NCBI GenBank assembly: GCA_003614735.1
Contig: KZ992459.1
Span: forward strand, 1-53,324
Length of the DNA: 53,324 nt
Reading direction: 5' to 3'
Source of the DNA: Thamnocephalis sphaerospora
Taxonomy: Eukaryota > Zoopagomycota > Zoopagomycetes > Zoopagales > Sigmoideomycetaceae
In this document: one piece after another, positions 20,724 to 31,521 of the stretch
Layout of the letters: each line of letters begins with the position of its first letter
Position numbering within the stretch: the stretch's first letter is position 1
Made by a program: the position numbers and the translations under genes
Notes under the pieces: model-generated
Told to the model about the DNA's origin: nothing
What the model saw: only the letters and a program-made list of their open reading frames with translations
Database searches by the model: none

Positions 20724-22136
20724 ATGTCGGCCACATTGGCGACGCAGGCGGCCGCCGCCGGAAGCAGCGCGGGCACAAGCTCCTCGTCCGCATCGTCGCG
20801 TCGCTATCGGTACAACACTGAGATTCAGCAAATGATGTTTGTGTTTGGCGAGGTGGCTGATTCGCTGCCCGAGACAACGGCGCTAGTCGAAGATATTGTG
20901 CGCTCGCAGGTCATTGAGATTGTAGGTTCTGCTGCCTGCAAACACAGCGCAGAGACAGCAAGGGCTGATGAGCAGCTCGCTTGGACTTTTAGACGATCCA
21001 GGCAGCAGCGCAAGCACAGAAGCGTGGCTCACGCGGCATTAGTCAGGAGGACCTGATGTTTATTATTCGTCATGACAGGTATGACGGCATTTGGAGCCTT
21101 CGACATGCGGTCTGCTGACAGCGCAAACACCAGGTCAAAGGTCAATCGGCTGCGGACGTTTCTCAGCTGGAAGGATGTGCGACGCAATGCCAAGGACTCA
21201 CAGGGCGGCACGGCGGGTCCTGGCGCACCCGAGCCGGCCGAGGACTTGGTGGATGAGGTGGAAGCGGGTAGGTAATAGGTAGATGCAGTGGTGATCTTCT
21301 GCACAGTGGCTGACAGACGACGCGTGCGTTTTCAGAGCGACCCGCCAAGGGGAGAAAGCGTATCAAGCTGCCCTGGGAGCTGATCAACACCTATGCGGAT
21401 GTGCTAAACGAAGATGACGAGGAGGAGGAGGACGAGGAGGAGGTTGAGGCGTACCGCGACTCGATGCAGCGGCTCAAGGTACACGCTGCGTACTGCGTCC
21501 AGAGACAGGTTCTTGGCCACATGCTAATGCAGCATTGCTCGCCTGCTTCCCTAGGATGCGGATGAAATCACTCGCCGAATGACACGTGACGAGTATGTGC
21601 ACTACAGCGAGTGCCGTCAAGCGTCATTTACCTACCGCAAAGCGAAGCGATTCCGCGAGTGGGCCAACATGTCTGCGTACACCGATGTCAAGCCCAACGA
21701 TGATTTGATTGATATTCTTGGTTTTCTCAGCTTTGAGATGGTGCGCACCATTACCGAGGCAGCGCTAGCGGTGAAGCAGGCCGAGGAAGCGTCCTCGGCT
21801 GCCGCAAAGTCTGGAGCAGCTGGCAAGCTGAAACGTGGCAGCAGCAACGATGACGAGCATAGCGGTGGTGCTGGTGCGGGCGACGCTGATGTAGCCATGG
21901 ACGGTGCAAACGAAGACGCCGTTGGTGGGAGTGGTGAAGCGCACTCTGGCGAGGACGGCAAGGAAGGCGCGTCTGGTGGCGGCGGTGGCGGTGGCCTATT
22001 TGCTCCGCCGGACACTGGCCGGACACCGATTCGCGCCGAGCACGTCATGGAAGGCTACCGGCGGCTGCAGCACATCCCTCGGCCCAGCTGGCTGTTCCGC
22101 GGTGGTCTAGCACGGTCGCGCGCGTCTATTATTTAG
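20724..22136 (+). CDS. SPT3: SAGA subunit Spt3
   Basis: Histone-fold subunit of the SAGA coactivator that contacts TBP. Five exons: 20724-20921, 21002-21078, 21134-21267, 21336-21478, 21555-22136 (377 aa). After an Ala/Ser-rich start come the first histone fold (YRYNTEIQQMMFVFGEV, LPETTALVEDIVRSQVIEI, KRGSRGISQEDLMFIIRHD), the conserved KVNRLRTFLSWKDVRRNAKD, and KLPWEL followed by a very acidic run (21404-21450). The second histone fold has RDEYVHYSECRQASFTYRK and DDLIDILGFLSFEMV. A Gly/Asp-rich insertion of about 75 residues (21790-22010) precedes the usual C-terminal helix (HVMEGYRRLQ). Convincing at every block. Confidence 0.95.
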
Positions 22137-23213
22137 CCAATGTACCATCTCTTTTTGTCACACGCATGTCCGTGGCAGCGCCGTATTGCGGACGAATCCG
22201 CCGTGCAGTAGATTCTTGTGACCGCGATGCCACGCGTGCTGTTCACGCGTTGCTCGATCTTTCGTATGCGCACCCATAGCGCGTGCTATTACGCAAACGC
22301 CGCCCCAGCATCCAAACAGCGCCATCTAGAAAGTGTTTGGACGGCATGCCCCACGATCGCGTGGTAGGGTCATGCTTTACCCCAAGCACGCTCATCGACG
22401 AAATGCCACACGTCAAGCGCATGGCAGCCGCCAAACCTGTTGGTGAGCGGCGATAGCGAGGTAAGCAGCCAAATGCAGCACGACAGACTGGTCGTCAGCA
22501 TGGTCTAGCCATGGTTCCCGCCATAGTTGGACGCATGCACGTTTACGGATGCATGTCTGTTCACGTGCTTTGCAGTCTTTGCGGAGTTCAAAATCGAGTT
22601 GACACCGCGCAGCCGTGGGCAAACGCCGTACATCTTGGGTGCACATCCACATGCTACACCCTGCGTGTCCGCCTCTAGCAGATTCAAGCACCGATGCGCA
22701 GGGTGCTGGCCATGCTGTTTTGTTAACACACCGCGTGTCTAGCCGATGAAGGCCGCTACGACACGATAGCTTGGTGTTTGCTTGATCGCTCCGCCACCAT
22801 CGGCAGACGCGTATGGTGTTGGTGTACGCTGCCGACGCACTAGCCTGTTGCACAACAATGGCCATGGCGGCACGAACGCACGCGATTGGCGCTGCTGCCG
22901 GTGGATCGCAGCGCACTGCAACTGCCAACAAGATAGCGGCAGGAGCCGTTTCAGATGCCGCCACATCCATGCTGTGGCGCAACACAGCCAGCGAATCTAG
23001 GCAGGGCGCATGCTAGTCGTCCAGAGGGACAGTGCCATGCCATGCTAAGAGACGAAGCATTGCCTTGAGACACCGTCGGTTGGACGGCAGGCAGTGCATG
23101 CGTCTCAAGCATGGTCCGGTGTCTGATCCTGACCTCTCCCGCTACATGGTGTGAGGCATAGATGCCGCAGCCGTCGCTGGCTACGCGCCATTCCACCAAA
23201 GCTAGACGGCATC

Positions 23214-23251
23214 TGGCTGGCTGGCTGGTTGGCTGGCTGGCTGGCTGGCTG
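23214..23251. repeat. (GGCT)n microsatellite
   Basis: About nine GGCT units in a row with one GGTT variant. No gene was placed over it. Confidence 0.8.
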
Positions 23252-24564
23252 CTTTTACGCATGCCAGATGTAAGTTTGCCCCACTGTAACATGTGTACCA
23301 GGGGCCGATTTGGCAGGCGGTGTGGCTTCAGAACGGCACAGGTGTGGATCCAGTCAGCCGCCTTGGACGATCATTTTGGTCACTTGTCCTGCAATGACCG
23401 CTTTTATCGTGGTACACGGAGAGATAAAACTGTGGCGCGTGTTGCATGGACATTCGGCAGCACCTGAACGCTCGAGTCCCATTTAGGCGCGCGCTGTTCG
23501 GCCGCAGCCGGCAAACGCCTTGCGACTCCTTGTCCGTGCACACCTCCCGCAGATTTGACTCGCGCCGCGCTCCTCGTCCTCTCTTCTCCGCTTCTCTTCG
23601 CCTTCTTATTTCGCGGAACTATTTCGTTGCGCGGCGCGTGCTCATACCCATTTCCGAACCTTGAAGCACTCTGGTTGTGCGCATCCTCATTTGTAGCTCC
23701 GCTACAGGCAGCAATAGCGGCACTGGTCCCGTTTTTGCGCGCCCAAACATACACTCCACCGAACGAGCGGGGCCTCGTGCTTGCTCACCCGTTCAGTAGT
23801 AGCGTTCCTCCACAGCCATATTGTCGCAGCGTGCCGTGCATGCGCCGAGTTGCCGCTTTGTTGTGCACGACGTGGATACTCCTACTCGAAAAACATTCCC
23901 TCGGATCTGCTTATTATCCCAGCCATCCGCCACCTTGCACGCTGGTCCTACTACTTACTTTGTTTCCTTGCTCTCCTTGCTGACCCTGCCCGTTTGCGTG
24001 CGCTCTTCACTATTCATTACACTATCCGGTTTGCCACGGCGTCCGGATTCTACCTGCCGCTAGTATCGTTTCAGCGCACGTTTCTCATCCGCGCGGATTC
24101 TCCGACGAAACTTGCCCTTATTCCTTTCTCGTATCGTACTCCATTCTGACCGCCGTATGTTAAAGCCTCGATTGCTTTAGCATATGCGCCACGAACTTTC
24201 GTAGCCATCTATCGTTAGCCGTCGCAGCGTAGTCGTAGCCTCACTCTCTCCTTTTCTCTCCTCGCTCTCTCCTGCTCTCTCGCTCTCTTTCTTGCTCATT
24301 CTTTGGAATCCTCGCGCGAAACATACACTGTCGACGTAGTCGTCACCTACTATACTATATTCTACTAGAAACTTGCGCTGACGCTTGCGGCATCATTTGT
24401 CAAGCGGAAAACGTAAACCAGCAGCTAAACGACCATCACTCGCTGGGTAAGTTTTTTGGAATCGGGTTTAAAGCGCGAATGACGCGCATGCACTTGACCT
24501 TGGTCGATCCCTGCGTTGGTCACATCATGGTTGGGTTGGATGCTCGGTAGTATATACACTACCC

Positions 24565-24615
24565 ATATGTATGTGTATGCGTATATGCGTGTGCGTATAT
24601 GCGCGTGTGTGTGTG
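24565..24615. repeat. TATG/TGCG/(TG)n dinucleotide-rich tract
   Basis: Alternating purine-pyrimidine sequence (TATGTGTATGCG, TATGCGTGTGCG and a terminal TG run), able to form Z-DNA in principle. Intergenic. Confidence 0.6.
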
Positions 24616-26645
24616 TTCTTGATGGATCCAACGAACGCGTCAGCCTTCATGTGGACGTGCCAGTAGTGGGTCGCATGATTTTTCGGCGTTACAGTAACAC
24701 GCGTTGACTGTCCCATGGCACTGTTCCTCGTGATGTACTGGATGGCCAGTGACTGTGAGTCTACCAGCAGCATGTACACATCCGCACGCACGCACACCCA
24801 CACGTGTGGGCACAATGCTGTGTCGTATCTGCCACGGTTCATGGCAGTGGGAATGGCTAGTTAGCGTGCGTATTTTGGCAGACATGCTCAGGTTGGCCTA
24901 TTGCGCGTGTGTCGGAGTTGCGGTGTAGCGTTAATTGCGCCGGTACCTTTTTAAGGCGGTGCGGCAACGACTTGTGACGCTCCAGCACGCGGTATCACCT
25001 TGGTCAGCCGCGGACTTTGCGCAACTGGCGTGCAGCCGCTACACCAAGGCGACACGCAGCTGTTTAAGGCCATGGAACGGTGCGAGCTTACGTGCAACCA
25101 TCCGTCATCTCGGCTATTGCCCGTTTACGCCAACTCTGGCTGCGGATGCCCCTCGCTGGCGGCCAAAGCTAGAAAAACACCCCTTTTGCACGGCGCAGCC
25201 ACGTCCTTGCTTTAGATTTACTGCCTATAGCTGCATGCGAATGCATACCGCCGTCTTGATGGCTGGTCGTGTCCAGAATCGGTGGCAGCAACGGCAACAG
25301 ACATTCGCATCCGCGCGCTGTGCTGCGCCGACATCGTCTGCGGTGATTGAGTTATGCACCTCTGACCAAGTGAGCAGCGTGGGAGGCTTTGCATTAGCAA
25401 CCCAGCTTACCCACTGGGTCGCTTCTCTCAACTTGTCATGCGCGCCAACCGGTAGACAAGCTATCACCGTGTCTGGGCACATGGGCACCGTCCTGACGAC
25501 GGCAGAAGCGCTGCGCGTGACTGCAACGATATGCCAGTACCTGCCGTGAAACAGCGAGGTAATGGCAGAGATCGCTTGCTGGTGCTCCTGACCGTGGCTT
25601 CACGTGTCGCAGCTTTGCTCCTCAACCGAGCGTACTGCTGCGCATACAAGGGAACATGCGAACTTTTGCCGGCCGCCATCTTGCTTGCCATGGCAATGTG
25701 GCGTCCGGCTCAGAGGTTGCTGTTCGCTCAGGGCTGCGGCAGCCAAGGCGGCTGAGCGCCGCGTTCTAGTCATGCGTGTCTTTGCGCGCCGGACCGACGT
25801 ATCCGCCTGGCTAGGCGCCTGATGCCATCAAGGCGGACAAGGAGCAGCGCCCGGTGTACTCACGCGCATGTGGCCTGCACATCAATGAGCAGCACCATGC
25901 CTTGTAGATGCATTATCCTATCTCCTTTTCTTAAAGATGAAGCGGATACGATGTGCATTGGGGGGCTGCATCTGCGCTCGCCTACCCTCGCTGCCTCCAT
26001 GGTGATAGCCCCCCACTGCAGCCATCGTATCTGCACCAGTGGTCGCGTTCGCCATCCATTTTAGGCGCCTGCTTCTTGCCGCGACAGGACTGTCCTTGGC
26101 CCAGCTCTGTATCATCTGTTTACCGCTCTTGTCCTCTTGTCGCACATCAATACGGCGCTGCCGAGCCCTTTCACGCGGCCACACGCACGTGCATCTCCGT
26201 TTATACAGAGTGTGGACCGGTAAACCTGCTGTACGTTGTGGACTTGCATCTCCATTGTGCTCTGTATCAAAGCCCTAGCGTGCATCGGGTGGCGTTTGCT
26301 ATTCGTCGCCGGCTGCCACGCGCTTACCGCTGGTCGGTGCGTCGATGCACCCTCATCGCTTCGCTGTGACCACTGGCTGTGCATCCGTGCACAACACATA
26401 TATGCATCGCGCCATGCCTTCTGCCTATTGAGCCTCGCGACGCACAGCATTTGAGCACATGGCGTCCTAGCGCGGTCTACGAACAATTGGAGAGATTTTC
26501 TGCACGCTGTACCGCTGCTAACATTCGCGCTCTATGCTTGACTCACTGTCTGTTCCTATCTATTACCAATATGGCTGCTTATAATCTGCCTGCGCTATCC
26601 TACCTGTTGCATCCGCATCGTCGCCTACCACCCCGCGTCTCTCCT

Positions 26646-26735
26646 TTGCTCTCTCTCTCTCTCTCGCTCGCTATCGTCACCTTATCTTGTGCTTCTCTCT
26701 CTCTCTCTTTCCCTCTCTCTCTCTCTCTCTTTCTC
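26646..26735. repeat. (CT)n tracts upstream of the cyclin gene
   Basis: Two CT dinucleotide arrays separated by a short unique stretch, part of a longer polypyrimidine region on the plus strand. Similar CT blocks occur in promoters of highly expressed fungal genes. Confidence 0.7.
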
Positions 26736-27333
26736 TATTTTCCTTCCTCCTGGAACGGTTGTTTGCCATCGTGTGACCGTCCTGTCGACGCTGTCCTTCT
26801 CGACGCGGCGCCGATCCACCATTGCGCGTATCCATCTACGCACAATCCCTCCCCACCACTGTGTGTGTATCTGTGTTCGCACGCGTACCTCGACCCACAT
26901 ATTACCCTTCCCTCCCCTTGCCGACGCCCGACGACGCCTGGCCATTGCTCTCTATCTACGCTACCTGCCGTCCTGTTACGGCTCTTCTTGTGTTCCTGTC
27001 TCGCCATCGTGCTCTCCTCCCTACCTTCTTTTTGATTCGATCCCATTGCCTTGTGGGCGTCGATCACTGTTGACTGCTATCTTACCGTTGTGTATATTCC
27101 ATCACCGGTAGCTGTTCTTGCCACTGTCTCTCCATTTGCCTATCGACGCCTATTCCCTCTTCGCCGGCTAGCATGCGCAGCATCTGCTAAGCCACCAACA
27201 TTACCCTACCGTAGAATTCACGTACCATCTGCGTACGTTCCTGCTCCACCCAATCTTGCCACTGTGTCCTTGCTGAAGCGTACCGAGCCATATCCACTGG
27301 ATTTACCCCGCTATCTTTCATCACCTATCCAGT

Positions 27334-27360
27334 ACTCTCTCTCTCTCTCTCTCTCTCTCT
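27334..27360. repeat. (CT)n microsatellite in the cyclin leader
   Basis: Thirteen uninterrupted CT units about 270 nt upstream of the proposed cyclin start codon. Confidence 0.8.
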
Positions 27361-27617
27361 GCCCTCCCTTCCTTCCTCCTTCCTCACCTCCGTCCTCTCC
27401 TTTCATTGCTGATCCTTGCCGGCGATATAGCACATTTAGCAGCAGCAACGTCGCACATATTTCGGACCGCCTGTTGCCATACACATACGTCGCCTCCGCG
27501 CAACAGCACGCCAACCACGCCAGTCTGTGCACGCATACCGGTATCACATCGTCGCACATACACGCACGCCTCGGTGTTTGGTCAATATGGTTGTCCCGAC
27601 TTCTGCTTTCACAGCTG

Positions 27618-27650
27618 ATGCGCCTACAATGCAGTCCCAGGATGTGCTGA
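27618..27650 (+). promoter_or_regulatory. upstream ORF overlapping the cyclin start codon
   Basis: An ATG at 27618 opens a 10-codon frame that ends at the TGA at 27648-27650, past the proposed cyclin ATG at 27629 and in another frame. A ribosome starting here would miss the cyclin start, so the uORF could hold down translation. This depends on the two-exon cyclin model. Confidence 0.35.
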
Positions 27651-28760
27651 TTGGTGAGTACGGGTACCAAGAGGCAGGCTAGCTGGCTGGGTGTTGGGTG
27701 AACTGCACGTGGCAACTCCATACAACCGCGAGACCTGCATTGCTGCCCGCGTGGCGCTGGCGGCTCGGCGGTGTGTAGCTGTAGCATGGCTGTAACCTTG
27801 AACCGGCCGTCGCATGCAAGCGCTTAAGCCGCCGATTCGTTCCTGAGTGGCAGTCATTTCCCCAAGAGACGATCGCACGTTGGGTATTTTCCCTCTTTTG
27901 AGTATGCCATGTTGGTGGCACCAACACGGTGGAACGCAGCGGAAGACTTTCCATGCGCACACCTGTGTCCCCATCACGGCAGGAAACGTCGATATAACCC
28001 CTCGCCATTGCTAACGTTTGCCCGCGCTTGCTCCCTCTGCCGCATTCGCTGTCATCATCGCCGCTGGCATGCTCTGCTTTCCCGCGTGCACATGGATATG
28101 ATAGACTGCTTGGCCAAGGCGGCCGACGAGCTGCTACCGCGCGGCCCCAAGACGCTTGCTTGCGCACACCTGCCGGAACTGCCAGACTTTGTTCGACAGG
28201 TGGTCGAGCGTGCTCGCATCCGGCAGGCGGCACTGGCCATCGCGTTGGTCTACATCAACCGTCTCAAGCCGTGCCTGCCGCAAGGGTCGCGCGGCGACTT
28301 TGACGCCCCGTACCGCATCTTGGTCGCAGCCATACTCACAGCCAGCAAGTTCCTGATCGACACCGGGCTTCGCAACGAGACCATGAGCCGTGCCACCCGC
28401 GGTGCATTCACGGCGCGCGATGTCAGCCGCGCCGAGCGCACATTCCTGCGACTCATCGGCTACCGCCTTTGGGTGGAGCCGGAAGAACTTTTGTTCTGCA
28501 GTCCTGCGCCACCCGCCGTCGTTGCCGTTGCCACGCCCATTCCGGTGGTGGTCAATGCTGTGCACTCTGCGAATGCCGACGTTGAGACAGCCTCCATTGC
28601 CTCATCGCTCAGCGACGCCGATTCGGCCTGCGAGGCGATGGAGGACGCGCTCTCCACGGCGACGGTCTTGCCTGCCAACCCGGTGCCGCTGCGTCTTCGC
28701 CCTGCGCTCTACACTGAAGCCTATCACCAAGGGCATTACACCTCTCCGTCTTCGTCTTAA
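27629..28760 (+). CDS. Pho80/Pcl-type cyclin (CDK Pho85 partner)
   Basis: Cyclin-box protein of the PHO80/PCL family, expected to activate a Pho85-type kinase in nutrient or cell-cycle control. The cyclin box reads LPDFVRQVVERARIRQAALAIALVYINRL, then a PYRILVAAILTASKFL helix, then RAERTFLRLIGYRLWVEPEEL, the standard Pcl order. A Ser/Ala/Asp-rich tail ends in SPSSS. Preferred model: exon 1 27629-27653 (MQSQDVLI) and exon 2 28105-28760, giving 226 aa across a 451-nt intron. The acceptor TAG at 28102-28104 is in phase. The alternative is an unspliced start at the ATG at 28092, which changes only the first few residues. The cyclin box is certain; the first exon is not. Confidence 0.82.
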
Positions 28761-28968
28761 TTCGCGGATGCGCTCATGACATCGAAGCACGGAGGAGCAA
28801 ATGCTTGAATCGGCATCTCTACGCTACTCTCCTCTCTCTCTCTCTCCCCATCTCTCTCACAATACCTTTGCATGGCCATCGCAATATCCGCTCTTCCTCT
28901 TTCGTCTTCTCTCTTCTTCGACTGCACCTTTCCATCTCCAGCCTCTCGCTTCCTTTCGCCACGCGTCG

Positions 28969-29337
28969 ATGGCAATGTCAGTTGCACCACGTTTGCGTGT
29001 ACGCATCCCGCACCCTTTAGATGTCTTGATGCCCAATCTCACCGCTTCTGCCACCATGGTGCCTACAGTAGCCGATATGGACGTGAACGCCACGCCAGGC
29101 TACTGGGTCAGCATGCCAGACGACGAACCGGGCAGCATTACTATGCCACATCAGTTTTCCCATCCTTCGTTTTCCGCCTACCGTCACGTTCGTTTCGCGT
29201 TTCGCCTTTCCGTCACGTCCTCGCCTCCGCCCCGAGCGGCAAAGCTCATCCGCACCTTAACGCCTGCTAACGACTTTACTCTTTGCGACCTCCGACTGCT
29301 ACGTTCTGCCGCTGCGACTACTATCAAGGCTGCATAG
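28969..29337 (+). CDS. possible small protein, 122 aa, unrecognised
   Basis: An open frame from the ATG at 28969 (a second ATG lies at 28975) to the stop at 29335-29337. The first 65 residues have a coding feel (MPNLTASATMVPTVADMDV, GYWVSMPDDEPGS); the rest is Arg/Ser/Ala-rich. It lies 209 nt past the cyclin stop on the same strand, after another CT run that could be its promoter. It might instead be cyclin 3' untranslated sequence. No family recognised. Confidence 0.22.
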   Translation: MAMSVAPRLRVRIPHPLDVLMPNLTASATMVPTVADMDVNATPGYWVSMPDDEPGSITMPHQFSHPSFSAYRHVRFAFRLSVTSSPPPRAAKLIRTLTPANDFTLCDLRLLRSAAATTIKAA

Positions 29338-29498
29338 TACTTTCCCAATTTTTGCTCTCCTTCACTTTTGTTATGTTTCTTGACACGCCTTTGGCTTTTA
29401 AGCCGCATTATTATCATCCACCACCGCAAGCACGCGCCACAGCATACTGCGCGACATAAATGTCAGCGCTATGCGCATGGAGCCCTGTAGAATTCATC

Positions 29499-29655
29499 CG
29501 CCGCCGCCATCGCCGCCACTGCCGCTGACGCCGCTTTGTCACGTCGGCCGCCATCGCCGCCATCGCCGCCGCGCTCGTTTTCAGCTGCTGCCGCCGTCGC
29601 CGCCGCCATCGCCGTTGACGCCGCTTTGCCGCGCCAGCCGCCATCGCCGCCACGG
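29499..29655. repeat. CCG/ATCGCCGCC repeat, two long imperfect copies
   Basis: Two related blocks (about 29501-29560 and 29601-29652) share CCGCCGCCATCGCC, then TGACGCCGCTTTG, then GCCGCCATCGCCGCC. The repeat keeps frames open on both strands without evidence of a gene. Confidence 0.6.
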
Positions 29656-31331
29656 TTGCCTTTTGTCTCGTCCAGCACCACAGGTGCAAGGCCGACGATT
29701 CTCCGCTCCCACCAAGCTGCACCGGTGCACTAATGATGCCCTCTGACCGACCACCATCGCTCACAGGTCACCGCCTGCCATCGGCTTACTCGCTCTTGCG
29801 GCAAAAACTATTTACCTTACTATACCCGTAACTCACTTTCTTTATACTTTTACGGCTGCTAGCATCGCTGCACTCCCTCACACCTTTCCGTCGGCGAGTC
29901 ACTTATTCCGTTTGCATTAATGGTGGTGCCATCACACCCATCTTTGCATTTGCAATCATCTGTGACAGTCACCACAACCACTTGGCTCTCAACAGCCAAT
30001 GATCTGTGAGATGGAGGCCACCCTTCGTCTCCTTCTCCTTTGCATTTCTCGCCCATCTTCTTCCGCCAACGCGTGCGCGCCTTTATGCACACGGCGTTGC
30101 TCAAGAGGTTACAAAAGCCTCCACTGGCGCACCAGCATATAAACACTAGAGTACTTCTCTCGTATATTTGTAAGATTGTGTTTCTGATGGAGTGATGGAG
30201 TGCATGGGCGTGTGGGTGCAGAAGAACAAAAGGTTGGCGTCTACTCGTGTTTCAACGCACACCGATAGTGACCTGGTGTGGTGCCAACACGCTGCATACT
30301 TTAGGCAATGCACTTGCATGGCAGCAAGCTGGCGTTAGACACCGACAATCGTAAAGTGAAACAGATTCTGCATCCGCTGTCGAGAAAAGACGCGGTGCAG
30401 CGCTGTCTTGTGTAGCGTACATGTATAAAGAATGCTGTAAAAAGGTAGTATCAACCAGCATGGCTGCTTAGCAATAACGTGCTGTGCATGTTTGGCTATT
30501 GGAGTTGTTCTATATAGAAATATACCGGGCACTTGTATAGCATTGGCGATATCTAGCGCAGCCATCCTGAGTACTCTGTACAAAGCATCTTGTTTGACGC
30601 CAGTTACGTGTGTGTGTCGGGTAATGTACAAGCTTGAGCGCACCGCATAAAAGCAGTTCACGGCGATATATCAAACTAAGTAGACAGGACGGTGACATGC
30701 GTTACGATCAAATCGGTACTCGCTAGCATGTTGCCCAAGCAGCGTGCATGGCTAGTGTCACCGCCCAACTCTTGTGCAGTGGCAGCACGTCTGCACCCAG
30801 CAAAACCTGAGACGCCTTCTACTACTACCTTCGATTCGCAGCACCGCATTTGCAACTTGGTGGCACCTGCAACTCGCCTTTTGCCTAGAAATCGGTATTT
30901 CATACGATGTGTGAACAAGCATATTGCTCTCACTAGCCTGCTGTGCTGTTCAAAAAGCCGGCAGCAGAGCCGTACTAAATTTGGAGCAAAGTTCAAACGG
31001 CATACGGCTTGGCCTACCTTCGCCTCTGGCATCATTATGCAGCGTTTGCTCAGAATCATTCGCCGACGCATCGTGCAAAAGGCATCGGTGGAGTCATCAC
31101 TCGACAGTTTCAATTCCCAGCTGATATGTGTAGGATTACGGTTGACGGGTTGTAAGATCGCAGACACGCTGGTTCGCGACCGTTGGCGCTTTAGGTCGCT
31201 TTGCAAGCATTAGAAACGAGCTGGAAAGTGCTCTGTTTTATTTGTAAAACATCAGAGTCTTTCCTTCAGGAGTAGGGCCCCGATTTGGGTGGGCACTAAT
31301 GGCACGTGCATTGATTGCCCAAAGTCTGCCC

Positions 31332-31339
31332 TATAAAAG
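31332..31339 (+). promoter_or_regulatory. TATA box (TATAAAAG) of the lectin-type gene
   Basis: A perfect TATAAAAG lies 183 nt before the ATG at 31522 in otherwise ordinary sequence. Spacing suits a leader of about 150 nt. A strong TATA box fits a regulated rather than a housekeeping gene. Confidence 0.55.
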
Positions 31340-31521
31340 CTGGCGGTGGTATGCTGCAGTCGTCCACTCGATACTCGTTGTCACCATTTCTGAATCTCCA
31401 ATTACTACGTGCCGGCAACGTAGCCTCACCTTACCGCTAACTGGCCAATCTCTTTTACCTGCGCTTCATCCATATTACCGTGCTTTTGCAAGACCAGCCT
31501 CTATTTGCCACAGCGTACAGT

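Larger units (their letters stand above)
22137..27628. other. 5.5 kb gene-poor region with pyrimidine-rich cyclin leader
   Basis: 22.1-23.3 kb: the minus strand has a run of medium-length frames with coding-like Ala/Val-rich text (near 22985-22740) and a cluster around 22730-22500, but I could not join them into a known protein. 23.5-24.4 kb: C/T-rich sequence with a CT cluster at 24239-24300. 24.9-26.5 kb: overlapping sense and antisense frames, including a 204-codon plus-strand frame at 24935-25549, none recognised. 26.5-27.6 kb: extreme pyrimidine richness with (CT)n runs leading into the cyclin gene. This last part is most likely promoter and leader. Confidence 0.4.
28761..31521. other. 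2.8 kb with no secure gene
   Basis: 28.8-29.3 kb: CT-rich start then a small open frame listed separately. 29.5-29.66 kb: CCG-rich repeat. 30.1-30.7 kb: lower G+C, nothing seen. 30.68-31.21 kb: both strands are open for about 175 codons; neither translation shows a signal peptide, membrane segment or motif. 31.2-31.5 kb: promoter of the lectin-type gene with a clear TATA box. Confidence 0.4.

Noticed and set aside
20648..20776. Upstream in-frame ATG at 20776 as start of the PhyH-like gene
   Set aside because: It would overlap the SPT3 coding region, and the extra residues are just the reverse strand of SPT3's Ala/Ser-rich start. The ATG at 20647 lies right before the conserved LSEEQ block.
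23214..23251. GGCT repeat as a telomere-like or satellite array
   Set aside because: It is only about 38 nt and intergenic. It is a simple microsatellite.
26646..27360. Open frames across the CT arrays as genes
   Set aside because: They are Ser/Leu/Pro runs made by the dinucleotide repeat, without start context, domain or splice support.
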